Source of the DNA: Gracilariopsis chorda
Lineage: Eukaryota; Rhodophyta; Florideophyceae; Gracilariales; Gracilariaceae
NCBI GenBank assembly: GCA_003194525.1
Contig: NBIV01000105.1
Span: forward strand, 1-64,000
Length of the DNA stretch: 64,000 nucleotides
Reading direction: 5' to 3'
Under the pieces are notes generated by a model that ran no database searches, was not told where the DNA came from, and was given only the letters and a program-made list of their open reading frames with translations. Shown here in pieces: positions 11,690 through 25,536 of this stretch (within the stretch, counting starts at the first letter, position 1; every line of letters begins with the position of its first letter). The position numbers and the translations under genes were made by a program.

Positions 11690-14600
11690 TGGGAGAAGTC
11701 TGTTTTCCTTCTTATATTGCGGCAAAAGTGCTTCGCTGTTAGAAAGGTTTGCTTCTTACATCCAAGTGTTCTCATTACTTGGATATTGAAGCTATTTACG
11801 TGGATTTAAAATTGTGTGGCCCGTCTTCTATGGTTGACAAGATGATATACGTCATACTCTTCTGTTTCGTCCTTTAGCGATACTGGTGTCGGATGAGTTG
11901 GCTCAAAGTGAATTCACTTGTGTTCTCGGTAGGGTTCAGGGACAGTAGCGTAGAGCACTTCATGAAGCTCTGCTTTCAATATATTACGCCGAGTCGAAAT
12001 GTTACTGGACCAAGTTCCTCTGTGATTCCGAGCGGTCCACAGCATCAGATTCGTAGTTTGAACTTCTCTTCCATGTGCTCTGAATTGAGGCTTTTTGGGG
12101 AGAGCATGATGTTTGGTCAAACTTTCAACGGGCAATCGGATAGAATATTGTTGGCATATGACTTGGGGTAGTGCATCTGCTTCTGACTCTGGGCATTTTC
12201 TTCGTTTGTTGCATGTTTTATGTTTTGCAGGACCTCCAGAGCTTTATTATTCTCTGAGATGAGTGTACCCAGTAGTCTTACTCTTGGATGGCCACTATCT
12301 GTTCAGAAAAATCGTATAAACATGGTAGTTAGGTTCTGAGAGGAATGGTATGCAGCTTCGTGTTCTATGAAATGCTCATCCAAAATGGGTTGCTTGAAAT
12401 TGAGGTATGATCTACTTATGATTTCAATGTTTTTGTTAGGCACTTCATTTTGAACTTCTGTCTGCGGATGGTATGCAGTTGATGTCCGTATCTTAGCACC
12501 AATAAGGTACAATAGCTCTGTCCGAAAATTGGTGATGAATATCTTGTATGTGTCGGAAGTAATAACTTCGAAGATGTCGTAGCGTCTCTATTTGTGTTTG
12601 AAAGAGAGTTATGTAGTTTGCACAGCTGTTAAATCAAGTGGGGTTGGAATAATGCTTAGCAACTTTGATATATGGTCTAATACAACGTACAACGCACTAT
12701 TACTAATCTTTGTTTTGGGAGGTGTTGTGATGAAGTCCATTGTAGTTTGTGCCTGCTTTCTTTCAGACAGAAGTAATAGCTGTTGTTCATTCTGAGGTTT
12801 GGTGGATCCTGAGTTCGTCCCTTAACGTCTTATGCTTTCTTTAACATATTTCTTAACAGTTTGGCGGAACGATTTCCAATAGTATCACACTCCAACGTTT
12901 TCATATTTCCTTTTGAAGGCTAGGTGATCTTATACAGGTTGATCGTGGTATTGTTATAGTACCTCCAGGCGTACTTGTCCTTCAGGTACGCAAAGTCGGT
13001 TTTCTTTGTACAAACATCCGTTTCGCTATAGAAATGGGTCCTTTGCGCATTTGTCATTTAGATATTTGTTCATGAATGCGTGTGTAAATATTTAGGATAC
13101 TCTACCGAGGCGGATATACCATTGAAATTCGCAGTTCTGAACAATGCTTCATGTAGTAATGAGCAGTTCATCACTTCGGTGTTAGAGCATATTTTGGGTA
13201 TCTTGAAAGGGGATTCGCAACTACGATCAACTTCCATTTAAAAGGCTCAAAACAGAACTCAAGCTCAACATTTTTTCCCAGCCACCGTACCTGTCTTTGG
13301 ACTAGGTTTCGTGGAAACTCAAGACACTTCAAAGAGTATTGATTTCTGCATACTTTGAATTTCCGGCCATGAAGGTACACTCTCCATACCCTTCTTGTGT
13401 CTATAACCATAAACGGTTTCTGTCATGGGCATCATACCGTTCTTCCGCTACCTTCAATGTTCTAGAGGAGAAAGCTACCAATCGCTTGACATTATTTTCA
13501 ACCTGTCCCATGGCGGCTCCAATTGCGTATTAAGAGGCGGTGGTAGCAAGGATAACGGGTAGTTTTGATTCGAGGTGTGTGAGTGCTGGGGTATCTGCAA
13601 AAGCCTTCTTTAGAGACTTAAAACTTTCAACCTCAGATGGACTTCGTTCAAGCTCAAATATTCGGCATACATTGATCAAAAGTTTCCATAGTGCTAAAAC
13701 ATTTGTAATAAACGTTTCAAAGTCTTTAGTTAACGGAAAAATGCCTGGACGGCGGTTTTTGTGTTCGGAGTGCTCCAATTCAAGATTGCATCAACTCTCT
13801 GCGCTTGAACAGATATGACCTTCCCACTCACAATCTTTTCTAGATACTCGATTTTATTGTTCATTAATTTACACTTTGAAAGCTTTTAATAAATGTGAGC
13901 TTGCAAAGTTTATGCAGTACTCATCTGAGATGCTTCAGGTGTTCTCCTTTGTTTGTCCAATAAAAATTATTTCATTTAGATATACTAGAAGGAACATATC
14001 TAAGTACTCTTGGAAGAAGATGTTTTTCTGGCTCATGGATGACGCTGACGCATTGGTAAGCCCAAATATGAAAACGAAGAACTCAAAATGACCCTATCTT
14101 GTACGGAAGGATGTTCTAGGCACCGATTGCTCACAAAGCCTTATTTTGATGATAACAGGAACGGAGATCTACTTTTAGGAATGTTCTAGCTCCACTTAGC
14201 TGATCGAATATGTCTTCAATTCTGTGTATAGAATAGCTGTTTTTTCGTTAGTTTATTCAAATCTCAGTACTCCATGTAAAACCTTAACGGCCCATCTTTC
14301 TTCGTGACGAACAGCATGGATGCACCCCAGTGGCTTGCGCTGGCTTGGATGAAGGCCTCTTGAAGCAGTTTGTCCGGTCCCTGACGTTGTTCTGTGAGTA
14401 CTTTATCTCACATTCAATATACGTCTTTCTGAATGGTGTAGACACGGGCAGTACGTCGACGTTAAAGTTTTGTTCTGGTTTCTGAGTCTGTTCGTTTGGA
14501 AGTTTTTCTAAAAACACATTACATAACCTCCTACCAAAGACTTCAGGTTAGATTTTTATAATTCCGTTTTTCCTGCATTATTTTGTGGTCATACAAGGAC

Positions 14601-15260
14601 CCCAAATACTGGTATTAGTTCCTGTATATTTATTGCTCGGTAGTCTTGATCGATGCTACACTGCTGTGTCTTTTCAGTGTAGCGTGCACGAAAACCATTT
14701 TGTTTTCATGGGGGATTGAAATGACGTTTGATCGGTGGTTGATATAAGGGTTGTAGTAGTGAAGCCACCCAAGGATTGGTTCATATCCATACGGTGGGCA
14801 GATGGCAACCATTCTTTTCTCTCTGACGTCTGCCACTTATAGTACCACAACTTTCTTTCCAGTTTCTTCTAGGACGGTGGTAGATCCATTCACCACCTCG
14901 GCTTGGTAGTTTGTTTTCTCATTTGGAGTTCCCAAGCATTTGACAAAAGATCTTTGAAAGGTAACTGATTTCGGATTACTTATCAAACAACACTTTACAA
15001 CTCTTTCCGTTTTTGCGTATTTGCGCAATTAGCAGCCCTCGGGGTAGCAGTGGTGGCAGTGTGAAGGCTTAGATCTTTCGAACTGAAGAAGAGTTATAAA
15101 CAAAAACCCCTAAAAGCAAACACCGTAGAGCGAAGCTTTTTACTGCTTTCTCACGTATTCGCAACCATATTTTGTCTAGAGATTTGCAGTGTTTGGTAGG
15201 ATGCAGCACGTTGGTAGTCTCTGAACCACGCCTAAACAAGACCCTGGAACCGAAATGGTA
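11690..15260 (-). mobile_element. Gypsy-4: old Ty3/Gypsy chromovirus fossil
   Basis: Right to left on the - strand, Ty3/Gypsy domains appear in canonical order. Aspartic protease-like sequence lies about 15.05-14.7 kb. The start of reverse transcriptase, near 14.4-14.2 kb, has the fingers block ending in KKDGPLRF-like sequence and then [10 protein letters not shown]. The RT thumb/RNase H lies about 13.75-13.55 kb, and the RNase H end, with LHGRKFKV and VVANPLSRYP, about 13.4-13.17 kb. The integrase core has TTMDFITTPPKTK near 12.75 kb and RTSTAYHPQTE near 12.48 kb. A GPF-like C-terminal domain ending in LNPTENT lies near 12.0-11.95 kb. A chromodomain tail, NTWM then EANLSNSEALLPQYKKEN, lies near 11.75 kb. 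It belongs to a different chromovirus branch from Gypsy-1, -2, -3 and -5. No LTRs are seen. It is heavily broken (well over ten breaks) and old. Confidence 0.75.
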
Positions 15261-15786
15261 CAAGCCGGGAAGTATCCCAGAAGATAAATGATAGCTCTGG
15301 TTAAACCCCTTGGGCGGGTGATGCCCAGAAAAAAAATAATCATTGGGGTTCCTCTCTTCGAATGAAGCCCTAAGAGTTGACGTTGAGGCCGCCCGAGCCT
15401 TCCAAGCCTCGCCCCCGCTACCCGCTACAAATGTTTTCTAGGAATCAGATCTTCGTAAACGTAAACTCTGACATCTTGAGTGTTCTGCGTCGCAAGTGGA
15501 AGCGCATTGTTTATGCACGGTTCGCGGATGGAGTCAAAGGGATGACCTAGAAGAATTACAAAACCTCGGTCTGTGATGCCAGGTTATAGTATGACTCCAC
15601 ACTGTTCTACAAGCCGTTGCAGGTCGGCTGGTCCAAACCATGTCACCTAAGAAGCCTTTCCACCCGCTATGCCGTCTCGAATCAGTTGCAATGATGACCA
15701 CGATGTATCTGATGCGATTACGTTATAAGCGTTTGTGGTGATTGCTGTGGTGATCAGCTAAGGCATTTTTGTGGTGAATTGAGACT

Positions 15787-18017
15787 TTGCTGTTTGCCGA
15801 GATTACAGTACCCCAATTTTCAACGGTTGGTTTCATTGACTTGGTCGTCCGCTTAGGCTATTGTGTTGTGAGAATTGAATATGTTCTTTGTCGGACGGTA
15901 GCTGCGGCAGTTATATTGGGTTGTAATTTCTGTTACGGTTTTGTCCTGGCCATTTGGCCCCGACAACGGAGTAGTGAAATGGAAGACAGCTCCATGGTCC
16001 CGATTGCTTGTCCTCCGCTCAGGCATGCGTCGGAGAACCATGAGCCATTACCATCTGCCCAGCAACCGGCAACGGCTATATTTGAGTCAAATGAGCTCCG
16101 CGTCGCTCCGCCAATTTGGTTTCCGACGGAATCCCATACGTGGGTCACGGTCACGTCTCGTCACCAAGGCCTTCGTATGATGCAAACACTGTCTTCGCTG
16201 TATGAAAAATATAGTTTCTCCACTGCAAACTGCATCATCCAGTTTATTCGTAACAAACGTTTAAACGCATTGATAGCCAATTTTGAAACAACCCCACAGC
16301 GTCTGTAAAAGAACCAAGTTATTAGATCTGCGATATTTCATCCTATGGCCATGCTTCCTACGCAGCTAATAGCATGTAACGTTCTTTGTCTCGTGCAAGG
16401 TATGGACAGGGAGAAGAATGACCTAACTTCGCCTACTAATTTGGATTCAGAACTGGTAACAATAGAGAAGAAGCCCGTTTCAACAAGTTACGACCGGGTT
16501 GACGCCCTGAAGGAACTTGAAAAACCATACCTCAGTGACGTGTCGTAGTCTCGCCGCGAACGCTTGCGAGGTATGTGACGGACGAGAATTCACCACTATG
16601 TAGGATCGCTCTCTTGCTGCGACTAACACCAAGGAACATCATATTGATTTAGTTCCAAACACACGGCCGTTTGCTCAACACCCCTACAGGGTAGGCCCTC
16701 TGGCCGGAGAGAAGGAGCAGTTACAAGTAGACAAAATGCTCTGTGCTGTACTAATCAAGCCGTTTCAGTGGCGATAGACGCCTAATGTTGAACTGGCCGC
16801 GAACCGGGATGAATCCTGGCGATGTTTCATCGACTACCGTTGCCTCAATGCATTCAACGTCATTAACGTGTATCTGATCTTACATATGGGTGCGTACATC
16901 GATTTGCTCGACATCGGGACTGTTTCCACAGCATTAGATGCCGACTACGGAAAACGGGAAGTCCTCTTCAGGGAATAGGACTCTATGAAGACCACTTTTG
17001 TCTACTAATCTGGCCTATACCGTTTCAACCAGATGACTTTTCGTGTAACCAAAGCCCCTACTACCTTTTAGGGCACTATCAATATCCTACTGGGCCGCTT
17101 GATGTGGTGCAAGTGTCTCGTTTACCGGCATGACCTTATAGTTTTCTCAGATAATCTGGACCATTTTCTCACACATTTGAGGTACATTATGACCACTTTT
17201 TGTGATGGAAGAATTACTCTCACGCTAAGGCAGTGTGAACGCTTCACTGACTTCGTCAAGTATTTGGTTAATAGTATCAGTCAAGGACATGTCATGATCA
17301 AGAACGCTCGCATAGACCCCCTCAAGGAAGCCACAGAGCTGAAATCACGAACCGAACTTTGTTCTTTCTTAGAACCCTTCAACGTCTATCGATGGGTCAT
17401 TCCAACTTTGTGGATCTAGCGGCCCATCCCAACGCGCTTCTGCGGAAAGGTCAGCGGTCCAAACTGGAACCGTTCATACTGGTTCAAACAGAATCCTTTT
17501 ATTCCCTCAATGATGGTTTCGCGTTGGCCCCGATCCTATGTTGGCCGAAACCCGAACTTCCGTACATCATTGACATGGGCTGTACTGACTAACAAGTGCG
17601 CTTTGCTCTGTTTCAGACTACAAAGTCGAATATACGCTCATGGAATACTGATCACGTTGACCAAATCTTCATTTGAAAAATTAATTTGTGTCAGAGAAAG
17701 GGTGTCTGCAGTTGTGTGCGCCCTCTGCACATTGCGTCCATACTTAAATGGTGATCAATGTACTGTCCATACGTACCAAGCTTCACTCTAATGGTTACTC
17801 TCGACCTCGGAACCTTCTGGGGGCTTAACAGATTGGAGGTTCCATCCATCATAATTTGACTTTGAGGTGAATCAGAAGAGAGGCGCCAGCAGCACCCAAG
17901 CCGAAGCTCTTTCTCGCCTAGACACTACTGGTCAGGCTTTGTCCTTATGAGACGAGTAGATTCCCTGCCTAGCACTGAACTACGATGATACTCAGAAAGA
18001 CCTGGACGGCTGGCCAG
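15787..18017 (+). pseudogene. Gypsy-3 protease, reverse transcriptase and RNase H region (fossil)
   Basis: Residue order matches Gypsy-2 pol throughout. The protease part has VDL-VRLG-like and VILGCNFC (Gypsy-2: VILGCDYC) near 15.83-15.95 kb. A protease-RT linker follows with HTWVTVTSRHQGLR and LASLYEK-like sequence near 16.13-16.21 kb. RT fingers and palm follow, with CFIDYRCLNAFNVI near 16.83 kb and FSDNLDHFLTHL near 17.15 kb. The thumb has RTELCSFLEPFNVYR near 17.35-17.4 kb, and RNase H with ALSRL-like sequence sits near 17.9 kb. It ends exactly at the Gypsy-1 insertion. Confidence 0.75.
18013..18017. repeat. Target-site duplication GCCAG (left of Gypsy-1)
   Basis: GCCAG directly precedes the 5' LTR and is repeated at 28319-28323 directly after the 3' LTR. 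Five bases is the usual Ty3/Gypsy duplication length. Confidence 0.85.
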
Positions 18018-18543
18018 TGTATGAGAATGACCATTGGACAGATGCAGTGGTGAGGTAAACATGGGGCTGGGCTGGCAAAGGTCAGAACATTACTGGCTGA
18101 AATATTCCACGTGGCCAAGCTGGGTGCCTATGCAGGAGATACGAGGGGACAGTGCGAGTGCCAAGGCACTGCGGCCATAAGTTTTATTATGTAGCTAATT
18201 TTATTTAATTTGTTAGGATAGTGTCCGGAGGTCAGAGCACCTCGCCAGCCATTTAGGCTGGCTCCAGTGCCACCGATCTCTGAAGAGTAAAGGCAAGCAC
18301 CCTCACCGTCTTCTTGTCGCCATATGCAGCCAGTCGGACTCCAAAGGCCTTCAAGCCATCGCTACCATTCTCCCGACCTGTAGGGACTTGAGATAGCGCC
18401 CGCCCATTGCGTTTCACTGCCAGTTGGTGCCTGCATCACTAGTAGACCTAGTGGATTGTCACCCCAGTGGTTGGCTCTCTGCCGCTACTACCCCCTAGTA
18501 GACTACTACCCTAGTGGGCCAAAGGACGTATTATTCTACTAAA
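18018..18543 (+). repeat. Gypsy-1 5' LTR
   Basis: This 526-bp LTR begins TGTATGAG and matches 27793-28318 over its full length. It contains two perfect small stems: AGTGCC-AA-GGCACT near 18147, and GCCAGCC-ATTTA-GGCTGGC near 18251. It would carry promoter and polyadenylation signals for the element, but I cannot place these precisely. Confidence 0.9.
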
Positions 18544-18545
18544 TC

Positions 18546-18560
18546 TGGTCTCCCGACCTA
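18546..18560 (+). other. Gypsy-1 primer-binding site
   Basis: TGGTCTCCCGACCTA lies two bases after the LTR. A leading TGG complements the CCA end of a tRNA. The implied tRNA 3' end is UAGGUCGGGAGACCA. The same 15 bases follow the Gypsy-2 5' LTR. I cannot name the tRNA. Confidence 0.8.
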
Positions 18561-18669
18561 GGAGCCTACAGGAACAGCCGTTTTGACCTTAAGGAAAGAA
18601 GCCTACGCATAGGACTTCTACCATTGGACTATTAGTCGACGCAACTGGCTCGAAGGCAACACCAACCGT

Positions 18670-20850
18670 ATGGATAACCAACAACCCAACCCAAGGAACG
18701 AAGACCAAGAAGGAACCCCGAATGCAGCCGCACCTCCCGCAGTCGCCGTATTCCCATTGGCCGCCCAAGCGGACAATAATAGTGACCGTAGGAGTACCCG
18801 CAGCCGCTCCGGCGGACGTATTATAGACCCTGTGGACAATCCTGAAAGGATAACCAGAGATTTGCCATTGGTCGCTCGCCTCCGCGAGAGGATGGATCAG
18901 CTCAATCTTCCGCAAGGCCCAAGGAATGATGCAGAACAGTCTCAGGACTTAGCCGCTACCGTAACTACCCCCCGTATGGTGGACGATGTCGCCGCTCTCC
19001 TATGGCCGCAACTCCGCTCTAGGTGCGAAAATCAAGTGGAGCAGTTCCTTAGGGACCAACTGGATAGAGTATTACGGAGCGCCTCTCCTCTTTGGCAGAC
19101 CAACTGGTTCCTCAGGTTGTGCAACCAGATGTCCTCGTAGAGTCCATTGCCACGACCATCCAAGGGGAAATCACCAGTCAGGCAGGCACATTTCACAGCC
19201 CTCGGCTGTTTCTCAAAGTTTACCATTGGATGTACATCGGTCAACACACACCGGACCTCAGGGAGCAGCTATAGAAGTAGCCCCTCGCCTGGGTACAGCA
19301 CAGGAAGGCCCATTCGGTTATATACCGCCTGGAGAAGAGAGACTCCAGAGGCAAAGAGGCCGTGCGGGAGATAAGACCAATGGACAACACGGCGTTCGGT
19401 ACGCCAACGAGTACCTCGAGGACGATGAAGAGCTCGCCCGAAAGGACGTCGTAGATACCGAGACTAATAGGAAGAAGAGACGCAGCCGAAGGCGTAAGTC
19501 GAGGACGAACCATCGGAAGAGGCAGCACTCAGACTCGAGCGATGACCATTCGGACTCTTCGGACTCTTCCGATACCGATACGGATGAGGCGGATATTCGG
19601 CGCCTCAAACCATTGGTCACGACTAATGAGCTTTTCCAGAAGGTCTTAGACATGAACACGTACCGTTTGATGGATCGGTCCACGCGGTACACCTCTTCGG
19701 TCGCCAAGAAGATTGACAGGTGGGCGAAGAGAATGCAACTGACCGTCCTGTACAAGTTTTCTGGGAAGGATCCCATTACAGTGCTTAGGTTCTTGAGCTC
19801 GTTCCAGGTGGCCTGTGACCAGAATGGAGTCCTTGAAGGAGCGGCGCTTTATTGCTTCCAGTTTTTCCTAAGTGGACAAGCAAAGGACCAAGTGGTTGCC
19901 AAGATCTCCGGCTCAGCCACCCCATTGATGCCCAAGATCGGTAGCTCCAAAGGACGTATCCGGAGGTTGTTCATTACATGTTGGAAACGTATGCGACTGA
20001 TGAACACATAATGGACTCCTATAAGGACGTAATTGGAAACCACCAGAGTTCCAGCATGACCGAAACGGATTATGCCGACCAACTTTGGACTAGAGCCCGC
20101 AGGTGCGGGAATGTGTTCTCCGAGGGTCGGCTAAAGCGACATTTTATCGCGGAATTGCTCCCTGTGATACGGACTCATGTCCGAAACCACCACACTGCCC
20201 ACCCAGACTTGACGCTGCGTCAACTGGTCACGTATGCCGAAGGATACGGGAAGACCTATAGGACTTCCCGCCGAACGGGTGACGCGGATAGTAGGGGTCA
20301 CGCAAGATCCCTGACCAGAGGAGTGAGGGCCCACATGGTAGAGTCCCCGTCGGAGTCGGACTCGGCCTTTGGACATTCAGACACCGCAGATGCTCTTGCT
20401 GTGGGCTTCTCCTCAGCTCCGTCAGGAGCACCATCGGCCTTTTCGTCAGGAACGACCACCCCATCGGCCCCAGCGACACCCCATTATTCTCCGATTGCCC
20501 CCAGGACGGACGTCATTACGAAGTCAAATCAGGCCTTTTATATTTGTCTTTACACGGCCCGGCGGTGTGACTGCATAAAGTATATGCCTGAGGACATCCG
20601 CAAGGGAATTATGGCGCGAAGGGAGGAGAACTATCAGGTGCGCCGAGCCGAGGGTTACTTCCGTAGGACCTTCCCTCTGAGGAGCACTGGAGCGCCAGGG
20701 GGCTCAAGGTATGTGACTCCCCTGACCACACCGGTGAAGCGACCTGAGGTCAACATGGTTGAAGACCCAATGGATAGCGTCGAATACCTGGACGGACAAG
20801 GCGATCTTGCGGTGCCTACGCCACGAGAAAACGACCAGAGGGACGCATAG
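18670..20850 (+). pseudogene. Gypsy-1 gag region (fossil)
   Basis: Gag would form the virus-like particle in the cytoplasm. The region begins at an ATG 109 bases after the primer-binding site. Order of parts: a proline/alanine and arginine-rich N-terminus (RRSTRSRSGGR), an acidic SDSSDDHSDSSDSSDTDTDE run near 19.55 kb, then a capsid-like helical segment around 19.6-20.2 kb containing RMQLTVLYKFSGKDP and TETDYADQLWTRARRCG. Gypsy-2 gag has the counterpart blocks RMQLSLRNQYFTGEDPV and GETETDYSVRLNKAFHRCG. A short cysteine-containing segment near 20.55 kb occupies the position of a zinc knuckle but is not canonical. A few breaks are present. Confidence 0.75.
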
Positions 20851-20938
20851 AGGCGTATCGTCCCTCTTTCAACTGCTGCCTCAAACTATCAGACTCGCGA
20901 CCACAGGAGCTGAGAAGTGAAAGAAACCAAAGGACGAA

Positions 20939-23900
20939 ATGGCAGGGGTCTCGAGTGGGGTGTATGCTGTGGACCAATGGGAAGACCTAGAGGAAGCTGT
21001 TTGTGTCTTGAGGAAGGATAACTACAAGGTACAGGGAACCTTGGGACTACAGGCCAATACCACAAGGACATTTACGGCCGTATTGAATACTGGAGCAGGC
21101 CCCAATCTGGTACATCCGAAGGTCTTACCATTGGGCTGGGAAAGGATGATACAGGAAAAGAAGTCACCGAAGGTAACGGACGCATCACGTGGGCCGATGG
21201 ACATTCGCGGAATACTTCCGCTTTACGTCCAATTGGGTCACCTGAAGGTTAAGACTTGGTTTCTTGTATGTCCGAACCTGGGGCCGGAAGGGATCCTGGG
21301 GACGAGCTTCATTGACAAATATGTAAAGGCAATCTATCCTGGCCAAAAGAGGGTCGCTTTCCATCGAGGACCACCATTGGCGATTGTTGGCTCGCGCCCT
21401 GCACCCGAGGCTGCCCCACCTAAGGTCAAGTTTCTCACGAGGACCGTGTCCCACAAGGTCAGAATGGCAAAAGCGATAGTCATACCGCCTATGACCCAGG
21501 TAGCCGCTGCAGCGGTATGCGTGTCCTCAGGTCGGGTTTTGTTGCAAAACCATCCCAAGTTGGTAACGAAACACCTTTCCCTCATAGCCAATGGAGTAAT
21601 GAATGTGGTACCCCACCGGCCCTTTGCGGTCACCATGAGCAACTTCCGTGACAAGCCTACAAAGCTACCCAAGGGTGCAGTGGTGGGGGTATCTATGCCT
21701 GCTCCAGTGGCCATTATGGAGATTGATGCGGAAAAGTTGCTTCCTGGGGGTGAAGCACCGGCCAATTGGGAAAACGACGTCAACCTTGGCGATCAATTTG
21801 AGCCATATAGGAGAAAAGTCATTGATCTCTTCAAGGACTTTGCTAGCATGTGGAGTGGAAAGCTGGGCGAGATCGATGCCAAAAGGCATCGAACTAACCT
21901 TAAGGACGGTGCTACACCCCAATATGAGCATCCCTATCGGACTGCCCTAAAAGAACGAGAGGTGGTAGCCAAGGAGGTTGAGAAAATGAAGTCCGCTGGG
22001 GTCATTGAGCGTGCACCACTCACTGAGGCCGAATGGGCTAGCCCTTTTGTCCTAGTGGCCAAACATGACGGGACCGTACGGTTTTGTATTGATTACCGCA
22101 CACTAAATGCGGTGACCAAGAGGGATACTTACCCTATCCCCCGTATGGACGACTGCTTGGATTCCATTGGGGACGCGCAAATTTTCACCACTTTGGATGC
22201 CAATTGTGGGTATTGGCAGGCTTCCATGGACGACAAGGCGAAGTCGCTGACTACCTTCACGACCCACGAGGGATTATTTCGATTTACATGGATGCCCTTT
22301 GGTCTTATGAATGCGCCAGCTACTTTCCAGTGGGCCATGGACATCATTTTGTCCAGGGTCAAATGGAAATTCGCCTTGGTCTACCTAGATGATGTGATCA
22401 TCTTTTCCAGGTCCATTAGGGAACACTTCGCACATGTGAAGGCAGTCCTTAGATTACTCCAGCAGGCGGGTGTCACACTGAAATTGAAGAAGTGTTTCTT
22501 CTTCCAGCCCTCCGTAGACTACCTTGGCCATGTGGTCCTGCTGGGTAAACTCCAAGTGGCCCAAGTTACAACAAAGGCCATACGGGAAGCACGATCCCCT
22601 AGGACCCATACGGAATTGCGTTCCTTCCTTGGCCTTTGTAATGTTTACCGCAGGTTTGTCCCAGGGTTCGCGAACATTGCAGCACCTCTCAATGAGATGC
22701 TGAAGAAAGGGACCCCTTCGGAATTTGACGACCTCACGGACGAGCAGTATGAGCCCTACCAGAACCTCAAGGACCATTTGGTTAATCCGCCGGTCTTGGC
22801 GCTACCCAAGGCCAATAAACCGTATACCCTAGATACGGACGCATCTGCAACCCAAGTGGGCTGTGCCCTTCTACAAGAACAGGAGTCCCCTAAGGATTAT
22901 CGCCCAATTGGCTACTAGAGTAGGTCCCTGACCATGGCCGAGAGGAACTATAGCACCACGGAAAAGGAATGTTTGGCCATCGTGTGGTCAGTGCTCCATC
23001 TTTGGCATTATTTGGAAGGAACTCGCTTTACCATTAGGACAGACCACCACTCCCTCCGCTGGGTAGTGAACATAACGGACGCATCTTCCCGTCTGGCCCG
23101 ATGGAGATTGCGCCGTGCCGAATTCGATTACGAAGTGATCTATAGGCCACGGCTGAAATATCAGGCCGCAGATGCGCTGTCACGCATCCTCACCGATGGT
23201 ACGTACCAAACTCCCCTGGACGATGAGATTCTCACCATCTGGGTTGGACCACAGTACAATGATGACGAGGAAGAGGAACCACCGGTGGCTGAGGTGAGAA
23301 TGGCCGAATGGACGGACGGACATGGCGCAGCGATCTTATGCGCCATGGACTGGGAATATCCACCGTTGGATATCCATATGGCCCAGTTGGAAAGCTCGGA
23401 TCTTACGCCAATACCCCTAAAGGAATTTCTTCAGGCCCAGAAAACGGACGAATACTGCGCCCAGATAGGAGAGAAAGTAGGGACCCCGGGGTCGCTGTTT
23501 GATTATGACCACCAAGGCATATTATGTCGCAGGTCACCATTGGACGGGGCGATACAGCTGGTAGTGCCTAAGGCTTTATGGGCACGCCTTCTTTATCTCG
23601 CGCACAATCCGAGGTTGGCTGGCCATCCTGGAGGGTCTAAAATGTATCAGACCCTGAGAAGATACTTATACTGGCCCCTGATGGCCAATGACATAATGAA
23701 GACCGCAAGGACTTGTACAGCATGCGCAAAGATCCGAGGGACAAGAGCGGTACATCAACGGAAACTGAAGTTATTCCCAGCGGCCGGGCCTTTGGAGTTC
23801 ATTGCTTTGGATATCCTAGGGCCATTTCCGAAGTCGACCCATGGCAACCGATTTATATTGGTGATTACCGATCGGTTTACCAAGTTGACCCGAGCAATTC

Positions 23901-25040
23901 CGCTCAAATCAACAACCGCCACCGACGTCGCCATGGCTTTCGTTGTCCATTGGATTTATCCCTATGGACTGCCACTCTATCTCCTTGCGGACAATGGCTT
24001 CCAGTTTATCTCCAAAATCTTTGAGCATGTGTGCTCGGCCTTAGGTGTAGAACATCTCCTCTCCACTGCGTACCATCCTCAGACCACTGGAAAAGCCGAA
24101 AGGTTTAACTGAACCTTGGCCAAGAGGCTAATTCACTACTTTTCCGAGCGCCAATTGGACTGGGATGACTATGTCCAGCCGCTGGTCTATGCATATAATA
24201 ATCAAGTGCATAAGTCTACTGGTACAACTACTTTTGACCTCACCCTCGTACAGGCCCCTGCGCCGTACATGGTTGACCTACAGGACTTAAAAGCACCTCA
24301 GGACATAACGGAGGAAATCACTCCCGCCCAGGCCAAGCGGTATTCGCGGAAGCGAATTGGTTCTATCTTGAGAGCCGCACAGACCACGTTGGACAAAGCC
24401 CAAGCGCGCTATAAGGCCGATTTCAATCGGTCCGTCTTGGTTTACACCACAGGTGGCCGTGGATGATTTCGTCCACTTGAACAGACCACCGAAGGAAAAG
24501 CCCGAGGACGAAAACATCACCAAGAAGCTGTTGCCAAAGTCTACTGGGCACTTCAAGGTACTTAAGGCTCTTGGGCACACGGTTACTATCGACCGAGATG
24601 GGCTCCGGGACACCTTCACAATGGACCGAGTCTCTCTGGCACCACGCCAACCTTCAACTGAACCATTGGACTCGCACGCTTTCCCTTCGTCCCACACCCC
24701 ACCATCCATCCCTACGCAACCACGTGTCAATGGCCGTACAGGCCCTCAGGAACCGCAGGTCTCCGCGGATCCAGAAGGCCCTTCCCCCGATGGCTACGGT
24801 CCCCTGGATGAAATGGTACTTCCTGAAGAAGTACCCGATCCTATGGAAACCCCCGACGCTGTTCCCTCGGACGCTGACGGGTACGGTCCCCTCGACCAGA
24901 TGGACCTACCACAGGATGCCGGAATGAACGACCAACGGGAGTATGTCGTCGACTGCATCGTCTCCGCTGGGCTCACCGACGATGGCGAAGTGCGCTACAA
25001 AGTTCGTTGGTATGGCTATGAGCCGAAGGACGATACTTGA
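20939..25040 (+). pseudogene. Gypsy-1 pol: protease, RT, RNase H, integrase, chromodomain (fossil)
   Basis: Pol processes the polyprotein, copies RNA into DNA and inserts it. Aspartic protease core lies at about 21.07-21.33 kb (TGAGPNLV). RT covers 21.95-22.55 kb, with FCIDYRTLNAVTKRDTYPIP, TTLDANCGYWQ, MPFGLMNAPATFQ and the YLDD active-site box. RNase H covers 22.8-23.2 kb (YSTTEKECLAIVWSV, then YQAADALSRI). The integrase zinc finger lies at 23.59-23.74 kb (AHNPRLAGHPGGSK, CTACAKI), with the core at 23.8-24.1 kb (LDILGPFPKSTHGNRF, LADNGFQF, STAYHPQTTGKAERFN). The chromodomain, at about 24.93-25.04 kb, has EYVVDCIVSAG and RYKVRWYGYEPKDDT; this domain usually guides insertion to modified histones. 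The region is broken a few times. Confidence 0.9.
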
Positions 25041-25536
25041 CTTCCGAGGTCAGACATCTCGGATACGTTTGTGGCCCGCTATTGGTCAAAAACAGGCCAC
25101 ACGGAGCGTGACCTTAAGGAGGGAGGTATCCCTGGCAACATATTTGCGCCAGCACGGGCCCAATCCGCCTCCACCCAATAGGAACACTGCTTTTGGCCAC
25201 GGCACCCACGGAACCGCCTCCCAGGCCACCCAACTCGCTGGCCGTGCGCCACTTCTTCTGGAGGTTTACCGCGACGATTACCAACTTGGACGTCACATAA
25301 CTCCGAAGTCCCAGGGTCATCAAGGCTGAAAACCTCAGGAACGAAGCGCGGACGGCTCACCTATAAAGAGAGTGCACCAAAACCCCAGGGACGTGTTTCA
25401 AAACCGACCTAGTGGTATTCAAGGGTAGAGATGAAGACCAATGGAGCGCGACAGAGAAGACGCATACCATGACGCTAGAAGGGCCGAAAAGGAAACCATA
25501 GTGTTTACTGAAGACTACTGGCCATAAAGACGACAA

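Noticed and set aside
19241-19776. 95- and 152-codon - strand frames inside Gypsy-1 gag
   Set aside because: Shadows of the serine/aspartate-rich and arginine-rich gag sequence on the + strand.
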